The position numbers were made by a program, and so were the translations under genes. 64,000 bases of DNA, taken from assembly GCA_001872625.1 (NCBI GenBank), contig MNXP01000054.1, positions 1-64,000 on the forward strand. The letters run 5' to 3'. Below are positions 18,985 through 27,887 of the stretch, piece by piece (positions within the stretch are counted from its first letter, which is position 1; each line of letters opens with the position of its first letter). The notes under the pieces were generated by a model. The model did no database searches and had not been told where the DNA came from. It worked only from the letters and a program-made list of their open reading frames with translations. The DNA comes from Bacteroidetes bacterium CG2_30_33_31 (lineage in GTDB: Bacteria > Bacteroidota > Bacteroidia > Bacteroidales > UBA1556).

Positions 18985-19458
18985 TTATAAATTTGATGGA
19001 ATATTTTCTGAAAATCCTGATGTGTATAATTTATCTGTTTCTATTTTGATATGTTGGTTTATGATTTTAAATACATTAAAAAAAGCTTGTAAATCTGCCT
19101 CGCCTATGTTATTTAAAAGTTTTTCGTTAAACTCTAAAACAGTTTTTTTGGCAATAATTCTTTTTTCAAGACCAAGTTCGGTAAGGAATACTCGAGTTAT
19201 TCTCTTGTCATTGTCGTCCAATTTTTTGTAAATACTTCCATCGGATTCCATGTTTTTTAAAATTCTTGTTAGGCTGGAAATCTTCATTCCCAATAACTTA
19301 GCTAATTTTGTTGAAGGAGTTCCTTCTTTTTCTACGTAAATTAAAATGTAACCCATTGTCTGCGAAATTCCATAGCTTGCAGCTATTGCATTGTACATTC
19401 TGCTAAGCGCCATGGAAGTGGTTTTTATATAAACTTCGAGTGTATCGTTTAAGGTCAT
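18985..19458 (-). CDS. MarR-family transcriptional regulator of the beta-oxidation operon
   Basis: A 157-residue winged-helix regulator. The DNA-binding part spans IAASYGISQTMGYIL through GMKISSLTRILKNMESDGSIYKKLDDNDKRITRVFLTELG, where LDDNDKRITRVFLTELG is the typical MarR wing followed by the dimerisation helices. I place the start at 19458: the ORF track's Met at 19494 lies upstream of the promoter box and inside the palindrome. It is the first gene of the operon. By analogy with other MarR-type lipid regulators it may repress until an acyl-CoA binds; the ligand is inference. Confidence 0.88.
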   Translation of the reverse strand: MTLNDTLEVYIKTTSMALSRMYNAIAASYGISQTMGYILIYVEKEGTPSTKLAKLLGMKISSLTRILKNMESDGSIYKKLDDNDKRITRVFLTELGLEKRIIAKKTVLEFNEKLLNNIGEADLQAFFNVFKIINQHIKIETDKLYTSGFSENIPSNL

Positions 19459-19480
19459 AAAATGTGTTGAAGGTGTATGA

Positions 19481-19515
19481 CAAATATACATCAATTAGTA
19501 CGCATGCGTACTAAT
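19481..19515 (-). promoter_or_regulatory. Beta-oxidation operon promoter with 22-bp palindromic operator
   Basis: On the minus strand a TATATTTG box lies at 19488-19481. Directly upstream is a perfect 22-bp palindrome (19494-19515) with half-site ATTAGTACGCA. The palindrome fills the region between the -7 box and where a -33 box would sit. Position, symmetry and adjacency to a MarR gene fit an autoregulatory operator. Confidence 0.75.
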
Positions 19516-19759
19516 AGTAATAATTTTTTTAATAAAATTTTTTAATTAGCTGTATTACTGTAATATAAAAATAAATATTCTCGTTAAATACACAAAAAAG
19601 GAACTAAAATTATGTTGTTTTTCATCAATTTTACTGCTCAAAAAATGTAAAATTCATCAATTATGTTTTTGTTAATTAATTAGCAATATGAAATTGTGTT
19701 TTATTATTTTGTTTTTTTATTTGTTAGGAAAAGGATATTTTTTACTTAGGAGATTTTGC
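19516..19759. other. AT-rich intergenic region upstream of the MarR operon
   Basis: About 245 bp of very AT-rich sequence without a credible ORF, between the operator and the rpsA terminator. It has oligo-T and oligo-A runs but no recognisable RNA gene or further palindrome. Confidence 0.5.
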
Positions 19760-19793
19760 AAAAAAAAAGCTGCTCGTCAAAGGCGAACAGCTT
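19760..19793 (-). terminator. rpsA intrinsic terminator
   Basis: On the minus strand AAGCTGTTCG, a 7-nt loop and CGAGCAGCTT form a 10-bp stem with one G-T wobble, followed by a T run (the A run at 19760-19768 on +). It lies just downstream of the rpsA stop. Confidence 0.88.
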
Positions 19794-19815
19794 ATACTTA
19801 AAGGGAATGTTTATT

Positions 19816-21888
19816 CTATTTTTCTTCTGAGCTTTCAGCTTTAGCATTTTTTGCTTCTTCTTTGTCTTCGATATTCTTTAAAAATTCTTCAGCTTTTGCT
19901 TTTTCATTTTCTTGGAGCTCGACTTTCAAATCATTTAAGATACCCAAATCGCCAAGAGTTGTTTTTTCAACTTTGTCGTTAAGATTTTTGACAGCATTTG
20001 AGGTAGTAGCTTTGTTACTATTTTCCTTTTCTTTTTCAACCGCCCGTTTATCTTTATAGATTTTAGAGTGGGAGAGAATGATTTTCTTGTTTTCTTTATT
20101 AAATTCAATAACTGAGAATTCGTTAGTTTCATCATTAGCAAGCTGAGAACCATCTTCTTTTTGCATATAGCGTTTAGGTACAAATCCTTCAACACCATAA
20201 GGTAGAGTTATAATTGCACCTTTATCGCTTATTTGAGAAACAGTACCTTCGTGAATACTGTCGTTAGCAAAAACAGTTTCGAAAACATCCCAAGGATTTT
20301 CTTCTAATTGTTTGTGACCCAAACTTAATCTACGGTTTTCGGAATCGATATCGAGTACCACAACGTCGATTTTCTCACCAATTTTTGTAAACTCTGCTGG
20401 GTGAGAAATTTTCTTCGACCAGCTTAGGTCTGAAATATGAATTAATCCATCGACTCCTTCTTCAAGTTCAACAAAAATTCCGAAGTTGGTAAAGTTACGA
20501 ACGATTGCATTTTGTCTTGAGCCGATAGGGAATTTTGAAATTATCAATTCCCAAGGGTCTGGAATTAGTTGTTTTACCCCCATCGACATTTTGCGTTCTT
20601 CGCGGTCGAGAGTAAGAATAATAGCTTCAACTTCATCGCCAACTTTTAGGAAATCTTGAGCTGTTCGAAGATGTTGCGACCATGACATTTCAGAAACGTG
20701 AATCAGTCCTTCAACGCCTGGTGCAATTTCGATAAATGCGCCATAATCAGCTATTACAACAACTTTACCTTTAACTTTATCGCCGATTTTTAAATTAGCA
20801 TCTAAAGAATCCCAAGGATGAGAAGATAGTTGTTTCATGCCGAGGGCAATACGTTTTTTGCCTTCGTCGAAATCAAGAATAACGACTTGAATTTTCTGGT
20901 CAAGTTCAACAATTTCGTTAGGATGATTGATACGTCCCCAGCTAAGGTCAGTAATATGAATAAGACCATCGACTCCACCGAGGTCAACAAATACGCCATA
21001 AGAAGTAATGTTTTTAACGGTGCCTTCGAGAATTTGTCCTTTTTCAAGTTTGGACATAATCTCCACTTTTTGTTTCTCAAGTTCATCTTGGATAAGTGCT
21101 TTATGGGAAACAACAACGTTTTTGTATTCGTTATTAATTTTAACAACTTTGAATTCCATTGTTTTACCAACATAAACATCATAATCGCGAATAGGTTTCA
21201 CATCAATTTGTGAGCCTGGCAAGAAAGCTTCGATGCCAAAAACGTCAACAATTAATCCACCTTTTGTGCGGCATTTTACGAATCCATTTATTACTTCTTC
21301 GCTTTCTAATGCATCGTTTACGCGATCCCATGATTTCAATATTCTTGCTTTCTTGTGTGATAAGAGCAATTGTCCATTACTGTCTTCTTGGTTTTCGATA
21401 TATACATCAACTTTTTCACCTATAGTAACATTATCCTTGTATCTTAATTCGTTACGAGAAATAACGCCATCGGATTTATATCCGATATTGACGACAATTT
21501 CTCTTGAATTGATAGCCATGATGGTGCCGCTAACAACTTCTTTGTCATTGATTGATTTTAAAGTTTTGTCGTAAACATCAGCAAGGGTTTCTCTTTCCGA
21601 TTTTGAGTAAAGGTCTTTATCCTGCTCATAAGCATCCCAATTGAATTCTTCAAGACTAATGGCAGATGCTTTTTCAGTTTTTTTTAAGGTAATTACTTCA
21701 ACATCTTCTTCAGTAATGGCATCAACATCTTCTTCAGTTGTTGATTCGGTTTCTGCTACAGAATCTTCTTCAGTTTCTTCAGTAATTTCATTTACTTCGA
21801 TAGGAGTTTCAACATTTTGTTGAGCTGTTTCATCAGAGTGTTCTAATGTGATTTCAGCTTCTTCTAAATTATTAATTTCTTCAGCCAT
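19816..21888 (-). CDS. rpsA: 30S ribosomal protein S1
   Basis: A 690-residue protein with six S1 (OB-fold) RNA-binding repeats. The best-preserved ones include VKNITSYGVFVDLGGVDGLIHITDLSW, shown here by the repeated G(V/A)F(V/I)(D/E)L...GLIH(V/I)S(D/E)(L/M)SW pattern. Repeats one, two and six are more divergent, as usual. The N-terminus adds about 75 acidic Glu/Thr-rich residues with a small internal duplication (TEEDVDAI, TEEDVEVI), and the C-terminus is a charged tail rich in Lys and Glu. It is monocistronic with its own terminator and a -7 box about 107 nt upstream, so it may have a regulated leader. Confidence 0.95.
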   Translation of the reverse strand: MAEEINNLEEAEITLEHSDETAQQNVETPIEVNEITEETEEDSVAETESTTEEDVDAITEEDVEVITLKKTEKASAISLEEFNWDAYEQDKDLYSKSERETLADVYDKTLKSINDKEVVSGTIMAINSREIVVNIGYKSDGVISRNELRYKDNVTIGEKVDVYIENQEDSNGQLLLSHKKARILKSWDRVNDALESEEVINGFVKCRTKGGLIVDVFGIEAFLPGSQIDVKPIRDYDVYVGKTMEFKVVKINNEYKNVVVSHKALIQDELEKQKVEIMSKLEKGQILEGTVKNITSYGVFVDLGGVDGLIHITDLSWGRINHPNEIVELDQKIQVVILDFDEGKKRIALGMKQLSSHPWDSLDANLKIGDKVKGKVVVIADYGAFIEIAPGVEGLIHVSEMSWSQHLRTAQDFLKVGDEVEAIILTLDREERKMSMGVKQLIPDPWELIISKFPIGSRQNAIVRNFTNFGIFVELEEGVDGLIHISDLSWSKKISHPAEFTKIGEKIDVVVLDIDSENRRLSLGHKQLEENPWDVFETVFANDSIHEGTVSQISDKGAIITLPYGVEGFVPKRYMQKEDGSQLANDETNEFSVIEFNKENKKIILSHSKIYKDKRAVEKEKENSNKATTSNAVKNLNDKVEKTTLGDLGILNDLKVELQENEKAKAEEFLKNIEDKEEAKNAKAESSEEK

Positions 21889-21995
21889 AAATAAGGCATA
21901 AAATTGTGACTGCCTAAAATATCAGTCTGGTTAAACATTTAATGAATTAGTACCAAAAAAGTTAAGGTTATAAAAACCCATAAATTTTGGGGCTG

Positions 21996-22003
21996 CAAAA
22001 GTA
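21996..22003 (-). promoter_or_regulatory. TACTTTTG -7 box, rpsA promoter
   Basis: Minus-strand TACTTTTG followed by CAGCCCC, about 107 nt before the rpsA ATG. It matches the TAnnTTTG consensus; the -33 box is not clear. Confidence 0.45.
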
Positions 22004-22093
22004 GAATAATTATTTTAATAATTCGCCTTTAGGAAGAATTTTTTTATCAATTACTCAACTCATCAAAAAAATCTCAACAGAATAATTGGTTTT

Positions 22094-23155
22094 TTATTGA
22101 AATAATAATTTGAATTCTGCTTTAACTGGTTGATGATCAGAGTTTACAAATCCATTTGGAATATTTTCGAGACTAATTTTTTCGATATTTGGCGAAAGCA
22201 AGAAGAAGTCTATAACTGTGGTTAGGGTTTTCCCTTTAGTATATGGGATATCAACTCGTCTGTTTGTTGGATTTTTATTGTCGAAAGCCCACGTCCAGCC
22301 TTCTAAATAATCTGCCTTTATATTTATTTTGTCAATGTTATCCATTGGTTGATTTTTAAATTCAGGTTTGAAATCTGGAGGACATTGATTCCAGTCGCCA
22401 CCTACGATTATATAATTTCCTTTAGCATATTCGGCTTTAAGAAAAATAGATAATTGCTTCATTTGCTTGATTCTTAATGTGCCATCGTCATAGGCTGAAT
22501 TGTGAGTGTTGATTACAATTAATTCCTTGTTATTAGATGTTGGATATCTATTTACAAGGAAGCATCTATCGAGCATAAATAAACCTTTTGGCCATGAATA
22601 GTTGCCTATATAACTGTGTCTTACAACTTCTTTTGGTTGGTATTTGCTTATTGTCAAAATTCCACTTTCAACGGAGCCCATTGGGTTTGTGAAAGGAACT
22701 GGAACAAAAAATACATTATAATTCATGCCAAGAGAAGAGGAGTAGCCAACAAAATCGTTTGAAAATTTTTCAACCTCATTTATATGATACGACCTCATGG
22801 AATTTACATCTACTTCTTGCATTAACAAAAAGTCGATGCCTTTGTAATTTTTAAGAAAATTTTCGACTCCTAAAATATTCTTTTCTACTACTTCTTTTTC
22901 TGGATAAACTTGTTTGCCTCCATCATAAAAAAAGTCCATTTCCTTATTTAAACCACAATAACCAATATTCCATGAAAGGAAATTTAGTTGATAACCGGCA
23001 GAATCGATTTGAATTATATCTGCTTTGTTGGAGGTGGAGACAACAATTTCTTCTTCAGGATCATAATCAGAGATGGTGGCATAGGCTATTATTGAGCCCA
23101 AAACCAATGCTATGGCTAAAATTATAAAACCAAAAATCTTTAAAGCTTTTTTCAT
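22094..23155 (-). CDS. Endonuclease/exonuclease/phosphatase family protein, membrane-anchored
   Basis: A 353-residue protein with one N-terminal hydrophobic helix, then an EEP-fold domain facing the periplasm. Motifs in order: FLSWNIGYCG, LLMQEVDV (metal-binding Glu), VINTHNSAYDDG, VGGDWNQCPP (Asp/Asn pair) and the final NSDHQPVKAEF with the catalytic Asp-His. These are the conserved EEP active-site elements, so the enzyme should be active. Relatives cleave nucleic acids, phosphoinositides or sphingomyelin; the substrate here is not determinable. Single gene, preceded by a TACTTTTG box. Confidence 0.82.
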   Translation of the reverse strand: MKKALKIFGFIILAIALVLGSIIAYATISDYDPEEEIVVSTSNKADIIQIDSAGYQLNFLSWNIGYCGLNKEMDFFYDGGKQVYPEKEVVEKNILGVENFLKNYKGIDFLLMQEVDVNSMRSYHINEVEKFSNDFVGYSSSLGMNYNVFFVPVPFTNPMGSVESGILTISKYQPKEVVRHSYIGNYSWPKGLFMLDRCFLVNRYPTSNNKELIVINTHNSAYDDGTLRIKQMKQLSIFLKAEYAKGNYIIVGGDWNQCPPDFKPEFKNQPMDNIDKINIKADYLEGWTWAFDNKNPTNRRVDIPYTKGKTLTTVIDFFLLSPNIEKISLENIPNGFVNSDHQPVKAEFKLLFQ

Positions 23156-23175
23156 AGTGTTTGAGTTTGTATTGT

Positions 23176-23183
23176 CAAAAGTA
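23176..23183 (-). promoter_or_regulatory. TACTTTTG -7 box, EEP-family gene
   Basis: Minus-strand TACTTTTG, 20 nt before the EEP-family ATG, in the gap between divergent genes. Confidence 0.4.
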
Positions 23184-23290
23184 ATTATTTTATTTGAGAT
23201 ATGGATTCATAATATTAAATTTTTACAATAATTATTTCTATATCTTCGTGCATTAATTTTTAAGAATTCTTTATGGTAGAGGAAAGTTTA

Positions 23291-23764
23291 ATGAAAATTG
23301 CTGTTTTTCCAGGAAGTTTCGACCCAATAACTGTAGGACATGAGAGTGTAATTAATAGAGCTTTAGCGCTTTTTGATAAAATAATAATTGCTGTTGGAGT
23401 AAATTCTTCAAAAAATAATATGTTTACTATCGAAGAAAGAATTGAGTTTATTGAAGATACTTTTTCGACGGAGAATAAAATTCAAGTTGTAAATTATGAG
23501 GGACTTACTGTTGATTTTTGCAAAAAAAACAATGCCAAATTTATTTTAAGAGGTCTTCGTACGGCAGCTGATTTTGAGTTTGAAAGAAGCATAGGCCAGG
23601 TAAATACCATTATGGATTCGAGCATCGAAACAATATTTTTGCTTACCTCAGCAGCCCATGCACCCATAGCTTCATCGGTGGTGAGAGATATTATCAAAAA
23701 TCGTGGTGATATAACTGATTTGGTTCCAAAAGCGATTGAAAAGTATTTCAAGAAATTGAAATAA
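23291..23764 (+). CDS. coaD: Phosphopantetheine adenylyltransferase
   Basis: A 157-residue nucleotidyltransferase that makes dephospho-CoA from 4'-phosphopantetheine and ATP. The N-terminus VFPGSFDPITVGHESVI contains the nucleotide-binding TxGH element. The segment RGLRTAADFEFER and the terminal SSVVRDI are both diagnostic. Length is normal for CoaD. I start at the second ATG of the ORF track (23291), since family members begin MKIAVFPGSFDP; GAGGAAAG lies just upstream. Confidence 0.95.
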   Translation: MKIAVFPGSFDPITVGHESVINRALALFDKIIIAVGVNSSKNNMFTIEERIEFIEDTFSTENKIQVVNYEGLTVDFCKKNNAKFILRGLRTAADFEFERSIGQVNTIMDSSIETIFLLTSAAHAPIASSVVRDIIKNRGDITDLVPKAIEKYFKKLK

Positions 23765-23809
23765 TAAAATATATCAATGTTTCGTTAAGCATCGAATAAA
23801 TTCTGAATT

Positions 23810-25225
23810 ATGAAACTCCAAATCTCCATTTTATTATTTTTTTTTCTTGCGATAAACCTCATTAGCAGTGCCAAAACAACTATTAAAATAAATTTTCCAG
23901 GTAGCCAAGGCAGAAAAGCTTTATTGTGGACTTATTCTGATTTCATCTCTTATCAGCAAATAAAAAATAGTGAAACTACAATCGACAGTAATGGAAAGTT
24001 TAATTTTTCACTTACCAATTCGCAGATAACTTTTGTTACTATTCAGGTGGAATTTCTGAAAATCGAATTTTATGTGGAGCCAAATATGGATTATGAAATT
24101 GAGGTTGATAAAGTTGACTTTAATAACCGAGATTTATTCCCTCAAGAGATGATTGGCTATTTAAATCCTCAATTTAAAATAGTGAAACCTACTAAACATG
24201 AGCTTAATAGCGAATTAGCTATGGTTACCAAGGTTTTTGATTCATTTTTTGATACAGCTTATCTTTACCTTTATCAATCGCGTTTGCCACAGGAAACTGT
24301 TGAAATATTTAAGGCTCAAGCGGACTCAATAAAATCTATCATAAAAAGCGATTTTGTTAAGAAATTTATAGAAATTCAACTTGCAAATTTGGATTTAATA
24401 ACAAGGAAAGTTAATACAAAATATATTGTCGATAATTATTTTAAAAGTACCAATATATTGTATAACAACAGATTATATATGGATTTCTTTAATTCTTTTT
24501 GGTCTAAATACCTTCTTACAAGCATAAAAGGATTAAAATATGGGGAACTTGACTCTGTAATAAATAATGGACAAAGCTATTATTCATTGACGCGTTTAAT
24601 AGAGAAAGACGAGTTTTTAAAAGAGCCTAAATTACGTGAGTTGGTGGTGCTTCGCAATCTTAATCAAATGTATGCCGACAGAAGATTTAGCAAAGTTGCC
24701 ATTCAAAATATTTTATCGGATATTGCAGCCAAAGGACTAAACGCAGAAAATAAAAAAATTGCTACAAATATTAGAAAATCTCTTATGTGGAATGCTGAAA
24801 GTAAAGCAGCAGATTTTGCATTGCCAAGCTTTAATAATGAAATATATTCCCTAAAAAGCTTTGAAGGAAAATATATTTACTTAAATTTTTGGGATGATAA
24901 ATGCCCTAAATGCTTGGCAGAAATGGATTTAGAAAAGGAATTAGTTTACGATTTTGACGATATTATTAACTTCGTGAGTGTATATGTGGGTCCTGATACT
25001 AACTTGGCAAAAACGATTATTGAGAATCGTGATTACAAATGGATAAATCTGTATTACAATCATGATTTTGAATTTCTTAGAAACTATAAGGCCGAAATAT
25101 TACCTTTACATATTCTAATTGATAAAAATTCTAATATGGAATGGTTCCCTGCAGCTTTGCCCAGCGAAGATTTCAAGAATCTGTTTCTTGAGATGTTGAA
25201 TGAAAAAAAAGGAAATCTTAAATAA
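23810..25225 (+). CDS. Thioredoxin-like (TlpA/ResA-type) secreted protein
   Basis: A 471-residue exported protein with an N-terminal signal peptide (MKLQISILLFFFLAINLISSA). A beta-rich N-terminal domain resembles DUF4369, followed by a helical middle section. The C-terminal thioredoxin-like domain begins near 340 (AADFALPSFNNEIYSLKSFEGKYI by register) and has the redox motif Cys365-Pro-Lys-Cys368. Such proteins in Bacteroidota are thiol-disulfide oxidoreductases of the cell envelope. It follows coaD by 45 bp on the same strand, which may be coincidental. Confidence 0.82.
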   Translation: MKLQISILLFFFLAINLISSAKTTIKINFPGSQGRKALLWTYSDFISYQQIKNSETTIDSNGKFNFSLTNSQITFVTIQVEFLKIEFYVEPNMDYEIEVDKVDFNNRDLFPQEMIGYLNPQFKIVKPTKHELNSELAMVTKVFDSFFDTAYLYLYQSRLPQETVEIFKAQADSIKSIIKSDFVKKFIEIQLANLDLITRKVNTKYIVDNYFKSTNILYNNRLYMDFFNSFWSKYLLTSIKGLKYGELDSVINNGQSYYSLTRLIEKDEFLKEPKLRELVVLRNLNQMYADRRFSKVAIQNILSDIAAKGLNAENKKIATNIRKSLMWNAESKAADFALPSFNNEIYSLKSFEGKYIYLNFWDDKCPKCLAEMDLEKELVYDFDDIINFVSVYVGPDTNLAKTIIENRDYKWINLYYNHDFEFLRNYKAEILPLHILIDKNSNMEWFPAALPSEDFKNLFLEMLNEKKGNLK

Positions 25226-25266
25226 ACTATTTTGTATTAAAAAGAATTTCTCTAAAGCTTTTTCAA

Positions 25267-25842
25267 CTATTTTTTCCATTTAAAAGTTTTAATTAAAACC
25301 TTAATGTCTTTTTCAATATCTTGAATTACTGGCGATAAAGAATCATTTTTTGGAGCCATATTAAAATATAATGCCCCTCTTAGAAAATTATTTACACTGT
25401 CGGTAAGGTAGAAATTTATTGGCGAAGCAACATTATTTCCTTTGATATAATAGATTAACCCATAGAGTTTTCTCGAATTATCAATCACAGCTTCCGATTC
25501 AATATCAGCTGCCATGGAGGCATGTTTAAATGCTAAATCATGGCTTTCATTAATATATTTCGATAAGGAAGTATCCATTTTGATATAGCTGATATAGATT
25601 TTAGCTTTAAATTTTGGATAAAAAATATCCAACCAATATGGATTATTATCTTTAAAAGAATTAATCTGTGCATAATCGGCATAATCAAAAGAGTAGGGGA
25701 GCTCCTTTTGATTCAGGTTATAATAGTTGTGTTTTGGAATATCTATTCTGAAATTTCCTACAGGTTTTGGAATCACATCGCTGGTACATGATAAAATGCT
25801 TATCCCTAAAAATATAACTAATGCACAGGTATTCAATTTCAT
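25267..25842 (-). CDS. gldD: Gliding motility lipoprotein GldD
   Basis: A 191-residue lipoprotein with lipobox ISILSC (Cys19). The mature part starts PKPVGNFRIDIPKHNY and contains the YSFDYADYA and WLDIFYPKFKAKIYISY segments that characterise GldD. Flavobacterium johnsoniae GldD is required for gliding; in non-gliders homologues persist with type IX secretion. The start overlaps the end of gldE by 4 bp, the usual gldE-gldD arrangement. Confidence 0.93.
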   Translation of the reverse strand: MKLNTCALVIFLGISILSCTSDVIPKPVGNFRIDIPKHNYYNLNQKELPYSFDYADYAQINSFKDNNPYWLDIFYPKFKAKIYISYIKMDTSLSKYINESHDLAFKHASMAADIESEAVIDNSRKLYGLIYYIKGNNVASPINFYLTDSVNNFLRGALYFNMAPKNDSLSPVIQDIEKDIKVLIKTFKWKK

Positions 25843-27179
25843 AACATCTTCAATTTTATGCGTTTGATTCGGCGATTGTCCATCATTAAAACTTCAAACT
25901 CAATATTATTATATTTTATAATGTCGTTAATTTTTGGAAATTCACCTTTTAATTCTAATATCAAACCCGCAATTGAATCTGATTCACCTTTAATTTTATC
26001 AAAGTAATAAGCATCGATATTTATAATTTTGCAAAGGTCGTTGATAGAAGTTTTGGCATCAAAAACCCAAGTTTTCTCATCAATTTTCTTATAACTTAGG
26101 CTATCCTCTTTTATGTCGAATTCGTCGCTAATTTCTCCAACTATTTCTTCAAGAATATCTTCGAGAGTAACTATACCAGAGGTTCCACCATATTCATCGA
26201 CTACTATGGCGAGATGGATTTTTTTCTTTTTAAACTCTTGAAGCAAGTCATTAATTTTTTTATTCTCAGGTACAAAGAAAGCTTGTCGAATTAAATCTTG
26301 CCAATGGAATAATTTGTCGTTGAGGTGTGAAAGTAAATCTTTGATATAAAGAACACCTTCTACACCATCGTAATTTTCTTTGAAAATAGGAATTCTGGAA
26401 TAGCCTTGCTCTTTTATTAATTCAATGAGTTGTTCGGTAGGTGTAGAAATATTAACGGCAAATACATCTACTCGAGCTTTCATTATTTCTTTTACATCAG
26501 TTTCTCCAAAAGTGGTGATGCTCTTCAGAATTTTAGCTTCTTCCAACTCACTTTTATTATTATTAGCGTTTGCAATTTCAACAATTTCCGACAATTCGCT
26601 CATCGTTAGTGATGCTTTTTTCTTAAGCATTGATTTATCAATAATATTGGTAGACACCACAAGAACATGCACCAAAGGTTTGAAAATTTTGCCCAAAATA
26701 CTTAAGGGAGTAGCCATTAATCTTGCAAAAGGTTCGGATTTTTGGCGTGCGTAAATTTTTGGCATTATTTCACCAAAAAGCAACATTATTGAGGTTATAA
26801 AAATAACTTCAACAAAAAATCCTAAAGCTGGAAAGGATGAGAAATCGAATAAAACATTTGACAGCCAAGCTGATATTAAAACTATTGCTACATTAATAAA
26901 ATTATTGGAAATCAGAATAATAGCAAGCAAATGCTTTGGCTTTTCAATTAATGAAAGTATCATTTTGTCCGATAAATTCTCTGAATTTTCTATTTTTTTT
27001 AAGAAACTGTGGTTAAGAGAAAAGAATGCAATCTCAGCACCAGAGATAAGACCTGAAAAAATTAATAGCAAAATAATAATTATAAATCCATATATTTCTG
27101 AAATATCAAAGGGTTTAATAATATCAAATATGGAAGATATATTATTAAGGATTAAGAAATTAGATAAACTTACACCCAT
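25839..27179 (-). CDS. gldE: GldE, CNNM/CBS-domain membrane protein
   Basis: A 446-residue protein with an N-terminal DUF21/CNNM membrane domain (several helices up to about 190, starting after [24 protein letters not shown]), a pair of CBS domains at about 210-340, and a C-terminal CorC/HlyC transporter-associated domain. The CBS segment contains [20 protein letters not shown], a family hallmark. Its tight overlap with gldD identifies it as GldE, which partly substitutes for GldD in F. johnsoniae. Homologues transport or sense divalent cations. Confidence 0.92.
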   Translation of the reverse strand: MGVSLSNFLILNNISSIFDIIKPFDISEIYGFIIIILLLIFSGLISGAEIAFFSLNHSFLKKIENSENLSDKMILSLIEKPKHLLAIILISNNFINVAIVLISAWLSNVLFDFSSFPALGFFVEVIFITSIMLLFGEIMPKIYARQKSEPFARLMATPLSILGKIFKPLVHVLVVSTNIIDKSMLKKKASLTMSELSEIVEIANANNNKSELEEAKILKSITTFGETDVKEIMKARVDVFAVNISTPTEQLIELIKEQGYSRIPIFKENYDGVEGVLYIKDLLSHLNDKLFHWQDLIRQAFFVPENKKINDLLQEFKKKKIHLAIVVDEYGGTSGIVTLEDILEEIVGEISDEFDIKEDSLSYKKIDEKTWVFDAKTSINDLCKIINIDAYYFDKIKGESDSIAGLILELKGEFPKINDIIKYNNIEFEVLMMDNRRIKRIKLKML

Positions 27180-27204
27180 TTAAAAATTATTAAAATGTTG
27201 GTGG

Positions 27205-27212
27205 CAAAAATA
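27205..27212 (-). promoter_or_regulatory. TATTTTTG -7 box, gldE-gldD
   Basis: Minus-strand TATTTTTG followed by CCACC, 25 nt before the gldE ATG, matching TAnnTTTG. Confidence 0.4.
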
Positions 27213-27244
27213 TAATAAATTAATAAGACATCTCATAAAATATC

Positions 27245-27252
27245 TAATTTTG
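27245..27252 (+). promoter_or_regulatory. TAATTTTG -7 box, PaaI-like gene
   Basis: TAATTTTG followed by CCAGC, 40 nt before the ATG at 27293. Together with the box at 27205-27212 it forms a divergent promoter pair. Confidence 0.4.
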
Positions 27253-27292
27253 CCAGCATATATCAAAATTTTCAAATTTCAGAGATTATTCG

Positions 27293-27811
27293 ATGGCAAA
27301 AACTAAAATTAAAAGGGAAGATATTCATGATATTAAAGACAGTAAAGAGTTGATATTTCCAAAAAATTATGGAGAAGGGACTTCTTTTGTTGTAGGCGAT
27401 GATGACGAAAACAGGCTGATTGTTAAGTACTTCCTTCGTAATATCGACAAGAAATTTATCGCTAAAGTCTATTTTGGTGCAAAAACACAAGGGCCAGCGT
27501 CGCATGTTCATGGTGGAGCAATGGCAGCGGTTTTAGATGAAGCTATGGGTTTGGCCGCATGGGCTGCTGGCTTTTCTGTGGTCGCCAAAACTATTTCAGT
27601 TGATTATATTTCCTTGCTGCCTCTGCACACTTTAGCTACAGTGGAAACAAATGTTGAAAAAGTTGATGGTCGGAAAATTTTTATGTCTGCAAAGTTAATT
27701 GATGAGCTTGGCAAAGTATATTGCTCATCTACTGGATTATATATCACATTGCCCTTGGGAACTTTTAGTGCCGATGGATTTCATGAAGAACTTCTTAAGC
27801 AAGTTTTATAA
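27293..27811 (+). CDS. PaaI-like hotdog thioesterase
   Basis: A 172-residue protein with one hotdog domain. The signature HVHGGAMAAVLDEAMGLAAW corresponds to the H-G-G-x3-x2-D-E element of PaaI/4HBT acyl-CoA thioesterases, including the conserved His/Gly and Asp/Glu. It likely hydrolyses an acyl-CoA, with no indication of which one. It is a single gene convergent with htpG and separated from it by a shared terminator. Confidence 0.82.
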   Translation: MAKTKIKREDIHDIKDSKELIFPKNYGEGTSFVVGDDDENRLIVKYFLRNIDKKFIAKVYFGAKTQGPASHVHGGAMAAVLDEAMGLAAWAAGFSVVAKTISVDYISLLPLHTLATVETNVEKVDGRKIFMSAKLIDELGKVYCSSTGLYITLPLGTFSADGFHEELLKQVL

Positions 27812-27839
27812 TGGATATTTTGAAAAAATAGCATAAAAA

Positions 27840-27870
27840 AATCCCCGCTTATAATATATCAGCGAGGATT
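27840..27870. terminator. Bidirectional terminator between thioesterase gene and htpG
   Basis: AATCCCCGCT (27840-27849) and AGCGAGGATT (27861-27870) pair over 10 bp with one mismatch. The stem is flanked by an A run on the left and a short T run on the right, and it lies between convergent genes. Confidence 0.75.
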
Positions 27871-27887
27871 TAATTGCTTTAGACCTT

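Noticed and set aside
19459-19494. MarR start at the ORF-track Met (19494)
   Set aside because: It lies inside the palindrome and upstream of the -7 box; the Met at 19458 fits the family N-terminus and the promoter.
20830-21574. Antisense ORFs inside rpsA (20830..21213, 21233..21574 and others)
   Set aside because: They are shadows of the rpsA reading frame, low in complexity and without recognisable domains.
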